Position numbers and translations under genes: made by a program. Positions 35,626 through 48,129 of a stretch of 64,000 nucleotides of DNA are shown in pieces. Each line of letters begins with the position of its first letter. Positions within the stretch are counted from its first letter, which is position 1. The stretch lies in assembly GCA_035079385.1 (NCBI GenBank), contig JAVHKY010000029.1, positions 8,308,001-8,372,000 of the forward strand, given 5' to 3'. The stretch is from Aspidiotus rigidus. Taxonomy: Eukaryota > Arthropoda > Insecta > Hemiptera > Diaspididae. The notes under the pieces are model-generated. The model searched no databases. It saw only the letters and a program-made list of their open reading frames with translations, and was not told the DNA's origin.

Positions 35626-38475
35626 CTTTATATTTTTATTTCATCTCAATTCTTTTACATGTATTTTGTTTTCAACTTTCCTTCCTTTCTACTTTATTAA
35701 ATACTAAGTTTATGTAAAAGCAGAACTATCTGCCGAGCAAATAGCCCTTAGCGCAGCTGCATTTCTCGTAAAAAAAAAAAAAAAAACAGGTATAGAAAGC
35801 GTGTGGTTTTTGTATTCGTTTCTTTACTCTTATGAGTATCTTCCTTAATTACAGTACAGGAGTCGAACATTTCTTTTCTTGGCTTGGAGGTGACCGGAAC
35901 AATTTTGGACTGTCGGAAACGAAAAGGCTAAATCAATAAACACTGGCGCTATCCCACTCAGGAGCTTTTGATACCCGCCACTACCAATTTCACCTGCGAG
36001 TTTTGGTGCAACGCTATCGACACAAAATGGTCGTGAGAAAGTGAATTAGTAAAATTTTTGTAAGAATATTACGCGTAATGAACCTAACGCATTCAGATAA
36101 TAGAAATTTAAAAGTATAGGGTCGTGATAATATCAATTCCCTAAATGCTGGCTATTGAATGATAATGAAGAGCGAGACAGAATGAAAGCGTATCATTGTT
36201 TGAAACAAGCTTCATTCATTGATTTTGCGAATGGCTTGATGTGCTATCGTAATTTCAAAATGCTCTGATGTGTAAAATGCTGATCGAAATTGTTTTGATC
36301 GAGTCTGGACTCTATAACCTCTTTTCCGGTGGTCTACTATGTGAGCTAAATTCTGCTATCGATCGAAAGAAAAGCTGCACTCCGCTATTGGTCGAACAGA
36401 AGACGTGTGGCATCTGCTACTAATTATATTAGATAAGATGAACGAGGAAAAGTAGAAGACGTTACGGGCCACATAGCTGTAATTTTACTCCGTGAAAAAT
36501 ATGATAGGAAATGTGTGCATTTGACTCGATAGTCATAACGAAATGAAATCACGTCCAACTACCTTTCAGGGTCACGCGAAACATAATATTCGACACGAAA
36601 GAAAAGAAAAACGGAAGTTAAATATGTAAGATCATGTATGAAGGAAAAGAAAAAAAAAAGAATTTCGCTATATTTTACTCTCTCTTTCTCGCCCTTTCAA
36701 ACCAGTTTACACTCCACGCCCTCGAGTTCAGTCAGTCGATTCTTATATTCTCGAGAAAAGGCCCAGGAAAAACTTATATTTTCGTGAGGCGACCTGTGTG
36801 CACTCAGATATCTGATCACCAGAATTGCGATGATTGTAAACGAGAGGATCGAATGTTCTGTAAATAGTGTATGATTCACACAGGTACTGTTGTGTTACAC
36901 TATGTGGCCATGGCCTAGCAGCGTGAAAAGCGTACCTTGTCGTTATATTTGTGTTCTCGAATGCGCGAATTAACGACGACGATGGTATTCACGGCCAAAC
37001 ATGAAAACGAGTTTTACTAGCCTTGAACAAATCCTAGGAAAAATGCCTGCTCTCGCGCCGGTGGTTGTCTACGAGTATATTGGGAGTTGGCGTGCAATTT
37101 AGGATCTCGTTTTTTTTTTTTTTTGCTTCTCTAGCCGGAGTACAAGTTTCAGGAGACGAATTTCAGTAACTATATTCGTAGATGTCTGTGCTGCCACACA
37201 CAACATTTGGTCCACCGAGATAGATGACCAATTCGTGTAGGGTACAATGGGAGGCAGTTTTCTCACGCTATGTTTTACAGGCGGTCTGAAAGGTTTATAC
37301 AACGCTAATAGCCTCCATATCACCTGACATGTTATTATTATTGATAAATTTCAGTACCATTCTTTTGCATTTACTACACGAGTGCCCCGATGGTCATTAT
37401 TGTGTAGATATGAGAAGAAGAGGAAGATCGGCGAAGAGAACCCTTACGTAACTATTCGATGTTGACATAATTCTCAAGCAGCAAAGTTTAGGTTGAACTT
37501 TCGACAAGTGTTGTGGTCTCTGATTATTTTTTGTAGTTTCTCGGAACTCTTAATTACTATCGCGAATGAGAGAGTTATCACGATGATCCATCGTTTACAA
37601 GAAAGTGAATCTAGACTGCGTTCGTAATCAACAAGAGAGCGTAATTTTGAAAACTTCGTTTAATTGAGGGTACCTATCTTGAACGCGAATTCATTTTAGC
37701 AAACCTGTGTGCCTTCAATGTTGAGCTATTGAAAAGGGAAGGTAGAGCGAGAATAAAATACAGTAAATGATAATTTCTTGTATTCATCCTGATTTCGATG
37801 AAATTATGGTTTGCGTGTCTTCGGGGAAAGAAAACTTGTTGCTTGCGGGTCAGACTTCTTGTTTATTCGAGAATGTTAGAGAAACCTGTTTCATAGCTGT
37901 TTTTTTAAATTGCACTCGGATATGTACTCGCACATATATTTCTATATATTGTATACCTATTCACCGAAAGAAAAGTAAGACCTCCTACATAATTTTCCTT
38001 TTCACAGAATTTTTGAAGAAACGAGAGGTGTTGGTTTGCAGTAGAGAGCACTGAAAAGAAATAATATTCTCAACCCTGACATTTTTTTGTATTTGTTGAG
38101 ACTATATTCTGGAATCTAGTTGTTTAAGGTATTAGTGCCAAGTAGGCATCTGTATCCTTCATTATGGCTGCGGCAAGGTTTATTCTGATATTATCTTGTA
38201 CTTATTCAAGCCTTCTATTACAAGAAGGTGGTATTGCTTTCGATAGAATGTAAGAAGACTTCTTTTTTGAGGGTGGGATTTTTTCGCGTGAAATAAAAAG
38301 TCTGATATCACGAGGAAAAAAAAGAAAACAAAACTTTAAGCAAATTGAGAAACGAAAAAAATAATTGTCAGTTGAAGCTGAAATCGAGACGATTGCCTCA
38401 TGCTGTTTTACAGGATCAGTTGAATTTAGATTGGACACTAGTAGAGCTTTGACTCACGCTTTCAACTTCTGAACT
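35626..38475. other. Unannotated stretch with one repeat fragment
   Basis: An A-run lies at 35771-35786. Positions 35925-36040 are an inverted partial copy of the 250-bp module at 29.5 kb (for example TGCAACGCTATCGACACAAA). The remainder (36040-38475) shows no recognisable gene; open frames are short and lack domain signatures. Confidence 0.4.
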
Positions 38476-38865
38476 TTAAGGAACAGATGTGAGATTCTTT
38501 TGTTTCTCAATTTTGGCCATTTTCTTATTTGAACGAAATATTCGCATTCTCTATGCATTCCTCTTCCGCTGTTCCATACTGACGCTCTGGCGAGATACTT
38601 TCTTTCTCTCAGCATCCTTCTTTCGCTGTCCAGTAGTAGTGGCGCTCTGGCGATATACTCGCATTCTCTTAACATTCTGCTGTCGCTGTTCATGAGTTCG
38701 TAATTTCTTGGTAACACCAGATGGACCTGCCACGTCAGCAGAATCTTCATTTCTACCCATATTCGACACCTTCATTCTCTTCCTTGGTATATTACTCATA
38801 TCAACCAACTCTAAGATTTCGTCCTCAGATATTGAAGCTGTCGAACTCGTACTTGCATAATCCAT
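38476..38865 (-). pseudogene. STPR-like basic repeat protein with one nonsense codon
   Basis: An ATG at 38865 opens MDYASTSSTASISEDEILEL, then a basic linker IPRKRMKV, then three imperfect units of about 22-24 residues: EQRQQNVKRMRVYRQSA, GQRKKDAERKKVSRQSVS and MEQRKRNA. A TAG follows (38551-38553), after which the same frame continues RMRIFRSNKKMAKIEKQK to TAA at 38476. Arg/Gln-rich units of this kind resemble STPR DNA-binding repeats, also found at the N terminus of some Helitron-encoded proteins in insects. It may be a fragment of such an element, or a small gene with a premature stop. No helicase is nearby. Confidence 0.45.
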
Positions 38866-39239
38866 AATTATTTGCAATTTTCACTAAAACGTTTTAATTT
38901 GTATTTATATAGCAGATAAGTCTTTAGGTACGTCTTTTAGTCGGAAAAACAGTCAAAACCCCTGAAAAAATGAAACAGAACACGAAAGTCAATTTCTTTT
39001 ATCGTTTCCAAGGTAATGAAATTACTTTTCACTTTACTTCCCAGTAGCCATAATCATGAGATCGATACGTGCGACGACTGAAATGCCTCCGATAATTACA
39101 AGCCGTGAACGTAAAATTGGCAACTGCATAACCGTGGGCCGACTGGGGAAACTCTTTGAGCGTCTGTGTCGTGAGAATATATAGAGTTTTTGAAAAAAAA
39201 CCTGTAGTAAAAATTCGTCAAAAGTGCAGTAAAAACACT

Positions 39240-39800
39240 AAAAAATACACAAAAATCTAAAAACAGGCAGTAGTACTATGACCAAAAAAGATAAATAAAT
39301 TGCCAAAATTCACCGAAAATCGATCAGAATTTACTACAAAACGATAAATATGGTATAAAACGACCAAAATTGGGCAAAAATTGACGCAGAAAATTACCAA
39401 AATAAAAAGAAAAAAACACCCTGCAAATGACCTTAATCGACCAAAATTATTCAAAAACTTTGAAACCGAGCACAATAGAATAAAAAACGGCCACACGTGA
39501 TCAAAAAACCATCATAACCAACAGAACCAGTAAACGACCAAAATTGACCGAATTTAACCAAAAACGTTCAAAATTGACCAAAATATGATTAAAAAGGACC
39601 AAAGACGGCCAAAATACAACAAAAATTGACCATACAATTCAAAATAGACCGACGAAAAAGTGTTTAGAATGTTCCAGAAATAGCTGAAATTAATGACCAA
39701 AGATGACAAAAATTACCACAAACGAAAAAAAAAAAAAAAAAAAAAAAACAGAAGAAGAACCTAATTTGACCAAAAAACGACCAGAAACGGCTGGAAATTT
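39240..39800. repeat. Degenerate short tandem array (ACCAAAATTG type)
   Basis: About 560 bp is built from variants of GACCAAAATTGACC with a period near 11-13 bp (for example ACCAAAATTGACCGAA, GGCCAAAATACAAC). An A-run is at 39726-39748. The peptide frames through it are artefacts. Confidence 0.7.
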
Positions 39801-40091
39801 TGAAAATTGAGCAAGTATATGGTCAAGAAATTCTTCAGAAGAATCAAATCTGTCCATAAACGCAAAACCTGCAAAAACATGCAACATCAAATTCCATAGA
39901 GGGCCTTCGACATACGTGGGTTTGTCCATACTTTTAATTAGATTCAGCTCATCACTCACCAAAATAATAAGCAGTACTATGGAAATCCTACCCGTACATC
40001 TATAGTATCTCGCTATCCGCCTCAAACCAACTCGCTCAATTTCTTCCTCTCCAACAGTGTTACAGGACCAGCTTGATTTATTGCTCTTCAA
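39801..40091 (-). CDS. Open frame of unknown function, possible exon remnant
   Basis: A minus-strand frame is open for about 97 codons before it runs into the tandem array. It reads RRIARYYRCTGRIS, LLIILVSDELNLI, DKPTYVEGPLWNLML, FAFMDRFDSSEEFLDHILAQ. There is no ATG at its 5' end. A strong donor-like TTG|GTGAGTGATG and an acceptor-like TGTTTTTGCAG lie inside it about 85-90 bp apart, so part may be a small intron instead. I do not recognise a domain. The even amino-acid composition is the only support. Confidence 0.25.
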
Positions 40092-40339
40092 ACAGTTACT
40101 TAAGCCGCGCTTTTAGCCCAGTTTAGCCTTCTCAACAGTATTTCTATACTGATACAAGATGGGTCAGTCGAGTAAGCACCCCTTCAACATCATTTCTAAT
40201 TGATACACTAGACACTGTGACCGAGCCTAAACTTACCCTCTTCCAACAGTAACTATTTGTAGAGGGGATTTATTGTATGAAAAAATTGGTGACGCCATCA
40301 TTTCTAACCTCAAGACGTACACTCTTTTCTCACGTCATC

Positions 40340-42525
40340 AACCCGTGACATCAACACCCCCAACCGCAAGACTATGCACTGTATGACGTCATCACTGCAT
40401 GACATTATTTTGAGTGAGAAAAATTTGGCGGGTACCCCCAAAGAAAATATATTTCCGCATTCTCTGAAGTAGATCAAAGACCCTCCACTCTTTAAAATCA
40501 CAACTTAATATTAAGATTTCCTTAAAGAGATGTTTTTTGAATCTAATTGTTATTTTAGAGCAGTACTCTGCAATACTGTCGTAACGAATCGACCGAGGTG
40601 TTATTTGCTTCTACATTGTACAATTAAAGAGATCATGATAAAATTGAGCTTGTTTGAAAGGAAAGTTCTCGCATATTGCGTGAACCCTGACTAATTTCGA
40701 GAAAGCACCTCAAGCGTTCCACCAGTGTTATTTCAGTATTCTGTGTACGCGAGGGGCATCCAACCACGATGGGATGTCCGATAGTGCACCACGACATTTG
40801 TTCATGTAAAACGCTCACTAAAACTAATCAACTTCTTCTTTATTGTACATGTTGGCCGATATCTGAGTGAATGTCGATAAGAGAAAATTTTGTTAAAGAG
40901 AAGAGTGAACTGATATGTCACAAGCAAATTTCTAAACTCGTGTTTCTGATTTTTCAGATATTCCTACCACTGAAAAGACATTAGAATTTGAAAACAGAAC
41001 TGAAAAGCTTTCTTCATTGAGCACTTTCACCGAGTCCTAAAATCAAAGACTAAAAGCCATCCCGAGCCTTTGGCCTTGACCTACTTTAGGGACTTCGAAG
41101 AATTTCCAGTTCTTCACTTTTTATACAGGGGTGACTTGAAGAGATTTGGAGCAACGAACCTCTGTAGAGACAGGTCCAAAGAAGATTCAGCTCTGAACTT
41201 ATAAGCTAGGGAATAAATATAAAGTCTGAAACTAAATTTCTCCACTGCGCTTAAAAGCTAAGCAACAACTAGTACAGGTTAGACTCAAAGGATGATTTTA
41301 GGTCATTACTTCTCCATTCAAGACTCTGGATTCAAGATTGGTTAATTGATTGAGAAGAAAAAAAAAACAAGTTAAAGAAGGGCGTGACGTCATCAACTCC
41401 TATGCAACGTTAGAGGACTGGGAAAAAAATTATAAGCACGAGAGCTTGATAACGTTGGCGCCACTTTCAAGACGAGAAAAGTACAAACAAGAGAGTGTGA
41501 CGTCATCAGAGTACAATTTTTGCTTCAAATCCTTAGACAGAGGAGAAACTTACAATCAACCACGATGGCAAATAATGGAGTGCTCGGGTGCTCGCTCTTG
41601 GGATCGCTCACCATTTCTTGCAAAAAATGATTATTATGAATTATTTCCTGTTTCAATATCGAACTTTTATTAACAGAGAACTCGCTACCTGTTTTGTTAG
41701 GGGATTATCCTCGGAAGACGACCGCGCCCATGATCACATCCGACCCTTTTTAACGTCATCTGTGATCTTGACCTCCTTCAGGGACTTGAAACAATTTCAC
41801 GCTCCGATTCTCTACAGAGAAACTTCAGAAAGGTTCTATGAATCTTTAAAGAAAAGAGATTGGAAAAAATTTGAGCTCCGAACCTCTGTAACGGTGGAAA
41901 AATCTCAAACTTTAAAACTGCTATGACTATGAGCTAGGCCCAGAGGAGCCAATTTTGCTCGGACTCCATCTATTCACGCTGATTTTGAACAAGGGGAGTC
42001 ACATCCTCACAAAATTTCCGCATACTACCTTCGTGACATCAATGGTCTAGACCAGGCTTGGGGTCTTGGATAAATTCTTAGTTATAATCCTTCAATGAGG
42101 AGGACTTGATAAAATTTGGCGCCAAGGACCTCTGTAGAGGTGGGACATAAGCTAGGCCCACACGAGCAAATTTGGCTCAGATTCCTTCTGTTCAGGTTGC
42201 TTTTGAATACGGGAAGTCACATCCCGGGAAAATTTCTGCATCCGACCTTTGTGACACCAATGCCTTTGACCAAACTTAGCGTCTTGGATGAATTCTGAGG
42301 TCCAATCCTTCCACTTGAAAAAAATTTGGTACCAGTAGAGGTGAGCTCAGAAACAGGTTGAGCTCTAATCTTTTAGGCTAGGCTATTGAGTCTTGAGCTG
42401 AATTACTCGCGTGAGCTTAGAAGCCAGGCTACAACTACCAAACAAAGGAGGATTTTAGGCCAATACTCCTCCAGTTCAAACTTTCTTTCACATCATAAAC
42501 TAGGTTCTCGCTCAATTGATTGAGT
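40340..42525. repeat. 2-kb inverted duplication, arm 2
   Basis: Reverse-complement partner of 26935-28910. It includes the 60-codon frame at 40633-40818, which differs at about eight residues from its partner, and AACAGAGAACTCGCT at 41672-41686. Outer edges lie near GTTGATGTCACG (40335) and TTGATTGAGTG (42517). It holds TGACGTCA at about 40382, 41384 and 41499. Confidence 0.8.
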
Positions 42526-42559
42526 GTCAAGAAAGAATATTAGTTGAAGAAGAGCGTGA

Positions 42560-42910
42560 CGTCGTCAATCAGAAGGAGGTAGAGGAGGGACTTGAAAAAA
42601 AAAAAAAAAAATGGTAAAAAGAACTCACGGATTCTTTAACGGAGTTGAACAAGGGGTGACAGGCAACTTGTGATGTTGCAAGGGTGACCTATGACGTCAT
42701 CAAATTGTGGCGTCACAGGCTCCACCTCCAATTTGTATATGACAGGAGAAGGGCTTGGAAAAAAATGATCTGTGACGTCACAAGGCTGAATTATGACAAC
42801 ATCAAACTGTGACGTCACAGATTTCGCCCTAAGACTTGAAACAAAAACTGATCTATGACGGCATCAAACTGTGACGTCATGGGCCTTGACGTCTGGTTCC
42901 CTGTTAAAAC
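42560..42910. repeat. TGACGTCA minisatellite with cap end
   Basis: Related to the 9.4-9.9 kb array in opposite orientation. Units carry TATGACGTCATCAAA, CTGTGACGTCACAAGG and ACTGTGACGTCACAG, and it ends in the inverted cap CTGGTTCCCTGTT (42893-42905). An A-run is at 42595-42611. Confidence 0.7.
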
Positions 42911-45718
42911 AATGGTGGTCTTAAGGGAGTTGAAGGAGTATGCAGGGAGCCTACTTAGTGATGGTATTTACAACTGGATAGTCCCTCTTCTATCATATAT
43001 AGCTCGCCAGTGGACAATTCTCCAAGTTCCCCTCCTGTCATATACATATAACTCCATATTCCAAATTTCTGTAAGTCCAACTCCTTCATTAGGATGGATT
43101 AGTTTTAGCCGGATGAAGAGAAATCAGAATTTTCAAAAAAGACCCTCATCCCCCCCCCCCGCTCTACCATAGAACAGATTCTCAGTCGAAAATTACGAGC
43201 ATGAAGGCATGACAATAATTATAAGGACCGAACATCTTTTGAGATTTCCCAGGACGAGAAAGAAAAAACGAGTAAATAAGGAGAGTGTAACGTCATCAAA
43301 GGTTAATTTTCATTTAAATATTTGTGTGCCTTGAAAATTCAAAAACCTCATTCAAACTGACTATAAAACTGGAAAGGCATTTTTAATCGATCGCTGAATC
43401 TGCTATGGAGTAACTACTACTCCTTGTTATTCCTTCTAGCTATCAGGAAGCTCGTGCGAATACAGCTCTTCTCTCTGCTCCCCCTTCTCCATCAGGAAAG
43501 GCTTTTTATTTGCAAATGACGCGGTCATAAATTCGAGTACTTAACGACATGGTGTGACTGCGATCAATGCAAACTGACAGTCATTTTAGTACGAGTTCGC
43601 ACTTAATGAGTTACAAAATGGCAAATTTAACAGACCCTATCGTACAGGTGCGATGGGGAACAGTCGGTGCGTTGAGAACGCGAAGAATTTTTGCACAAGC
43701 ATCATCATTCGCGGCGAGTGTCGAATTTTCAACCGTATTCTCGGTCGTTGTCGAATAGACGAAAAAAGGATCGTGGAGTGAAGAGGAGAAGAAGAAATGA
43801 TCATTAAAAAACCTCTGACGAATAGAGTACAGTATAATGCAGTTTATTATACAATAGTGGGAACTGTGGAACGCTTTAATAATTTAAAGAGATAGAAGAA
43901 AGAGGAAGGAACAAAAAAAAAAAAAATAGTAATAGCACATCATACAGGCACTGGGAACACGAAACGAAAGGGCACGACTGTCCTTGGCCATGGCCGCCAA
44001 ATAAGCGTAAAGCGATATTGATTACTAGTCAACTTTTAACACACAAACGAAATACACACACCATTGCGGAATGGAGTCAAGCTGCTGAAAATACACGCCA
44101 GAAAAACGACGACGTACCGTCGAAACGAACGCCACAAATATGTACCATAGAGAGTGTACGTGTGTGTGTGTAACCCATTCTGACGTCATTGGATACAGCG
44201 TGCAGTGAAGTATCAAGCTCGTCGAATAAAATACGGACCAGCAGAGCAGCAGGCGAACGGTCACGACAGATTTGAAAAAATCTTATTAAGCGAGGTGGAG
44301 CGAACAGAACAGCTGTGAACTGTATTTTACAGCAGCTCTATAGCTCGGTAACCTGGTCTTACCGTCACCGACACACGTAAAATAAAACGTTTTATTATAC
44401 AGAAGACATACGAAATTTACGACTGCAAATTTTTTCCGAGTTCAACTAATCTGAAGAGAATTTCTTTACGACATCACCTCAAGCCCACTATGTTAAATTG
44501 TACGTAACGATCGAGAGAATGGGTTTTATGCTCCACATTTGTAAGACCATCATAATATTCTCATCAATCCACATCGAGAATCCGTAGAAAATGATTTTAT
44601 TGATCCCTGATAGATGAAGTCAACGAAAATAAGTGACATACGAAAAGAGTGCTGGCAACGTCCCGTAAGATGAGCGAATTTGATACTATTTTGATCCTAC
44701 TGACGATGACGCCATAGTATTTCACATTTCTTAATCCGAATGAACTTTACGTATAAACTTTACGAACGCGATAACTGAATTTTTTCCCGGTTCCAAACGT
44801 TACACGCACAAGTATACTAGCCGCCCTCGTCTCCAAGCTAGGAACAGGAGAAAACTGGTATATTAGCAAATTTTCTACGGTCCCAAAGCATTCTTAAATG
44901 GGCCAGGGCTAGGTCGAAAAGTTGTAACGTTAACATTTTTTTAAAATGAATGCAAGCTGATGAAGTGTCAGTACAACCGGTTTCTAGTCTTTTTGAACAA
45001 GAATTTTTGCAATTACTTATTTTCTCATATCAAAATTGCCTTGCTCCATCGTACGTGAAATCGTAATAAGCAATGAAGAGGACTACATATTTCCTATTTC
45101 TAAGTGGAAAAGGAAATGGTTAAAACGAAAACGAAAATAAATATCCTAAACTTTCCCATAAGTTCGTTCAGAGATCGTGAACTCCCAATGAGAAATGTTC
45201 GCACGAAAAGAACAGTAACTTCCAGACCAATAAGTGGATCCGTCAAAGGTAAATTCCTGCAATTTTTATTTTCGTACGAAGTATAGTACCATTATGTTTT
45301 TACACGGCTTCATTCATTTTTAAAACACGTGGCGTCGTTTGTGTCGGGCTGCACAAATAATTTTTTTTTTTTTCAGCAGGCTGTGAGCTCGTACGAAGTC
45401 CTCACTTCATAGTCAAAGAGCTTTCATCAGCTAATTAGGCGAGGGTGTCATTTTTATGAGTGATAACGTATTGGAGAGAGCCAGAGAGCGTCAGCACGGG
45501 GAATATGGTGCAGGGGAGATGTGCGGGTGATGAACATCTCAAGAAGATGTGATCAAAGATGAGTATGAGCAGACAAGAGTGTGACCCAAACTGAGCCCGA
45601 GAGACAATCTATGATCAGCGGGTGCACCATTGAATTTATTTCCAGTATCCCCCACTCCTGATTTCTTTACGAATCCGATGCTATAAAAATTCCCGGCTGA
45701 GGGAAAAGCAAACTGAAA
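42911..45718. other. Unannotated stretch
   Basis: Two single minisatellite units (CTTCTATCATATATAGCTC, near 42987; CCTCCTGTCATATACATA, near 43034) continue the repeat field to about 43160. From 43200 to 45700 I see no recognisable gene. A possible start exon around 43615 (ATGGCAAATTTAACAG up to a CAG|GTGCG donor) is too short to support. Confidence 0.35.
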
Positions 45719-45971
45719 AAATTAGATGCCATTGCAGGACTGCAATGGGCCTGAAGTTTTTCCAAGTCCTGAAAATCATGACGTGACAACTTGAACGCGC
45801 TGCAATTTCAAGGAAGCCGTCGTCTTTCCAAGTCCCCCTCCTATCATATATAGCTCGGAGGTAGGAATTTTTCCAAGTCCCCCTCCCCTTTCCGTGACGT
45901 CATCAACCTCGCTCGCGGACGAAAATTTCCTGGAAGTACCCCCCAACAAAAGGAATAGCGGGTTGCCCGCT
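45719..45971 (+). mobile_element. Hairpin-capped minisatellite element, copy 3 (short)
   Basis: The left hairpin GCCATTGCA-ggac-TGCAATGG (45728-45748) and the right hairpin AGCGGG-ttg-CCCGCT (45957-45971) match the ends of copies 1 and 2. The inside holds only one or two CCTCCTATCATATATAGCTC units, plus a CGTGACGTCATCAAC string. The telomere-like string is absent. This shows that the hairpin ends are the conserved part of the element and that the internal array length varies. Confidence 0.7.
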
Positions 45972-46262
45972 AAAAACTTCGACCTTGAAGTCATAGATAC
46001 AGAAGAAGGAGGGCGGGGAGGGGGGGGGGAATTACAATTCACAAGTAAAAGACAAAGACCACCTCTTAAGTTTCTGTTGTAGTTGTGAAGTTTAAATCGA
46101 AGGTATTACAACACAATCAGCGAGGACATAGATTACGTCGAACTAACCTGCAGAGGACGAGCAGGGAGTAGCTCCCCTCTCGAGTGGTGTACCTAGAAAA
46201 CGACGGCTTCCACAACAACGTTAGAAACTTATTCTATGGGACGAATTAATTTCGAAATTATT

Positions 46263-46941
46263 AACAGGAAACCTGTTTATCGGGGGAAGGGGGGGGGGGT
46301 ATTTTGAAGAAAAATTACGGGCGTCGGGAGACAAAACGTGGGACTTGAAAAAATTTTTACCTCCAAGCTACGTATGATAGGTGTTTCAGGCTAGTTTAGT
46401 ACTTATACTGTATATCAAGCCTAGTATAACGAAGGCTAAGCTGGAGTTTGAAATTTTTTGGGCTATGTATTATTATTACGCGTAGTATAATGAAGGCTAA
46501 GGTTTGACATTTTCCAGGCTACTTCTTATAAGCCTAGTATAGTATATTAGGTCTTATAATGAAGGCCCAAGTTCGAAATTTTTGCCAAGTCCCGCAAGGC
46601 CTAGTATACTTTATATTAAGCGTAGTTAAAATAAGCCCAATTATACTTTCAGGCTAGTCATTATAGGCCTAGTGCAGTATATTAGCCCCAATATAATGAA
46701 GGCTGAAGTTTGAAATTTTTTAGGCTACTTATTATAGGCCTAGTATAGTATATTAGACCCAGTACGATGTAGGCTAAAGTTTAAAATTTCTTAGGATTGT
46801 TATTATAGGCCTAGTATGGTGTATTAAGCCCAGTTGTATAATGAAGGCTGAAGTTCGAAATTCCTAGTGTATAACGAAGGCTCAAGCTATTTAGGAATGA
46901 GAATACACAATAGTGACGCCCATAACACAGGTTCCCTGTTT
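46263..46941. repeat. Palindrome-capped element with GGCCTAGTATA tandem array
   Basis: Starts with AACAGGAAACCTGTTTATCG (46263-46282) and ends with the inverted cap CACAGGTTCCCTGTTT (46926-46941). The middle (about 46390-46890) is a degenerate tandem array of 60-100 bp units with GGCCTAGTATAGTATATTAG and AATGAAGGCTAAAGTTTG. A related stretch with the same words is at 48130-48205. Confidence 0.7.
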
Positions 46942-46998
46942 GCTTCAATCAACAAGGTTAATGAAGGCAACCCCAAGCGGCTCACAAAGTGGGCTGCG

Positions 46999-47780
46999 AG
47001 TTTTTATCAATTTATTAATTATAAATATTATTCATTTTAAATTTATTAATTAATATTAAATTTAAATAAAAAATTAATTATAATTCGAATATAATTATTA
47101 TATTGATATTATTTGTTCTTAATTATGTATTATTAATATGTTTAAAAGTAACTTAAATATAAAATATTCATTTTTTAAATTACCTATGAATTAATTTCTT
47201 TGAAATTATATTTTTGAATTGACTAATAATGATTATCGTTAATAATTCATTATTATAATTAAAAATTTTAATCAATAATTTTAATTTATACATTTTATTC
47301 AATTTTATTATGAATTCAAATAATTCATTATTAATTTGAATTTTTATAGAAATATTTATATTTATTATTTCTTTATTATTAATAAAAATATTAAATAATA
47401 TTATAATTAGTTTTTCATTTCAAATTTTTTCAATAAATTTCCTATTAATTATAATCATAAATGATTCTTTCATCTTTATTATTAAATTATAATTTTTTGT
47501 TCATCTATTTTATAAAATAATAAAAATTAATTAATTTCCAATAAATATTTGAATAATTAATATTCAAAAAACCATTTCTTGAAAAATATATAATATATAT
47601 TATGTTTATTTAAACTTGATTTATAAAATTTCTACATTGATCATTTTAAAAAATATTATTTATATTAATAATTTATTTTTATTTATAATTATTAATAGAC
47701 TAATTTTATTCAATTTAAATAATTTAAAATTTTCAATAATCAATTTTAATTTTAATATTTCATTTTTTATACGCTTACAA
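46999..47780. repeat. AT-rich dispersed repeat, copy 2
   Basis: Matches copy 1 (740-1888) in the same orientation over at least 500 bp, at roughly 80-85% identity by eye, with the landmarks AACCATTTCTTGAAAAATA (47568) and AAAATTTCTACATTGATCA. The frame at 47616-47870 is a product of A/T richness. It follows the capped element at 46941 by about 60 bp. Confidence 0.6.
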
Positions 47781-48129
47781 GATTGGGACTACTCTTGGAA
47801 AAATTGTCACGGAAAATCTTTACGAAAAAAAGATTCAAGTAAATTTTTCTACTTTGTGGAAAATTATTGAATCATGACGTGTATGTCTTTAGGCGTTTGC
47901 AAAGAGATAGAATATAAAAATATATCAATCTCGGTCATAGCGATATATCCATTTCAATTATATCGATACATTGATCTTTATCGTATGGAAATATATCTGT
48001 AATATAGGCCTGTATTATTATAGACTACAATATTTTAAGCTAACCAGCTTTCGGGAGCTAACTCACTTCACTCGTTCGTCCCCCTTCTCGGTCTAGAACG
48101 ATAAGAAGGTTAAACCTACTACAGCAACC

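Noticed and set aside
39801..40091. Odorant-receptor-like reading of the minus-strand frame
   Set aside because: A vague resemblance to a receptor loop (FxxHILAQF) is not enough, and an alternative intron reading fits equally well.
43567..43758. 63-codon plus-strand frame with a TCATTT initiator-like string just downstream of its ATG
   Set aside because: No TATA, no recognisable domain, and an internal CAG|GTGCG donor would leave only ten codons after the second ATG; too weak.
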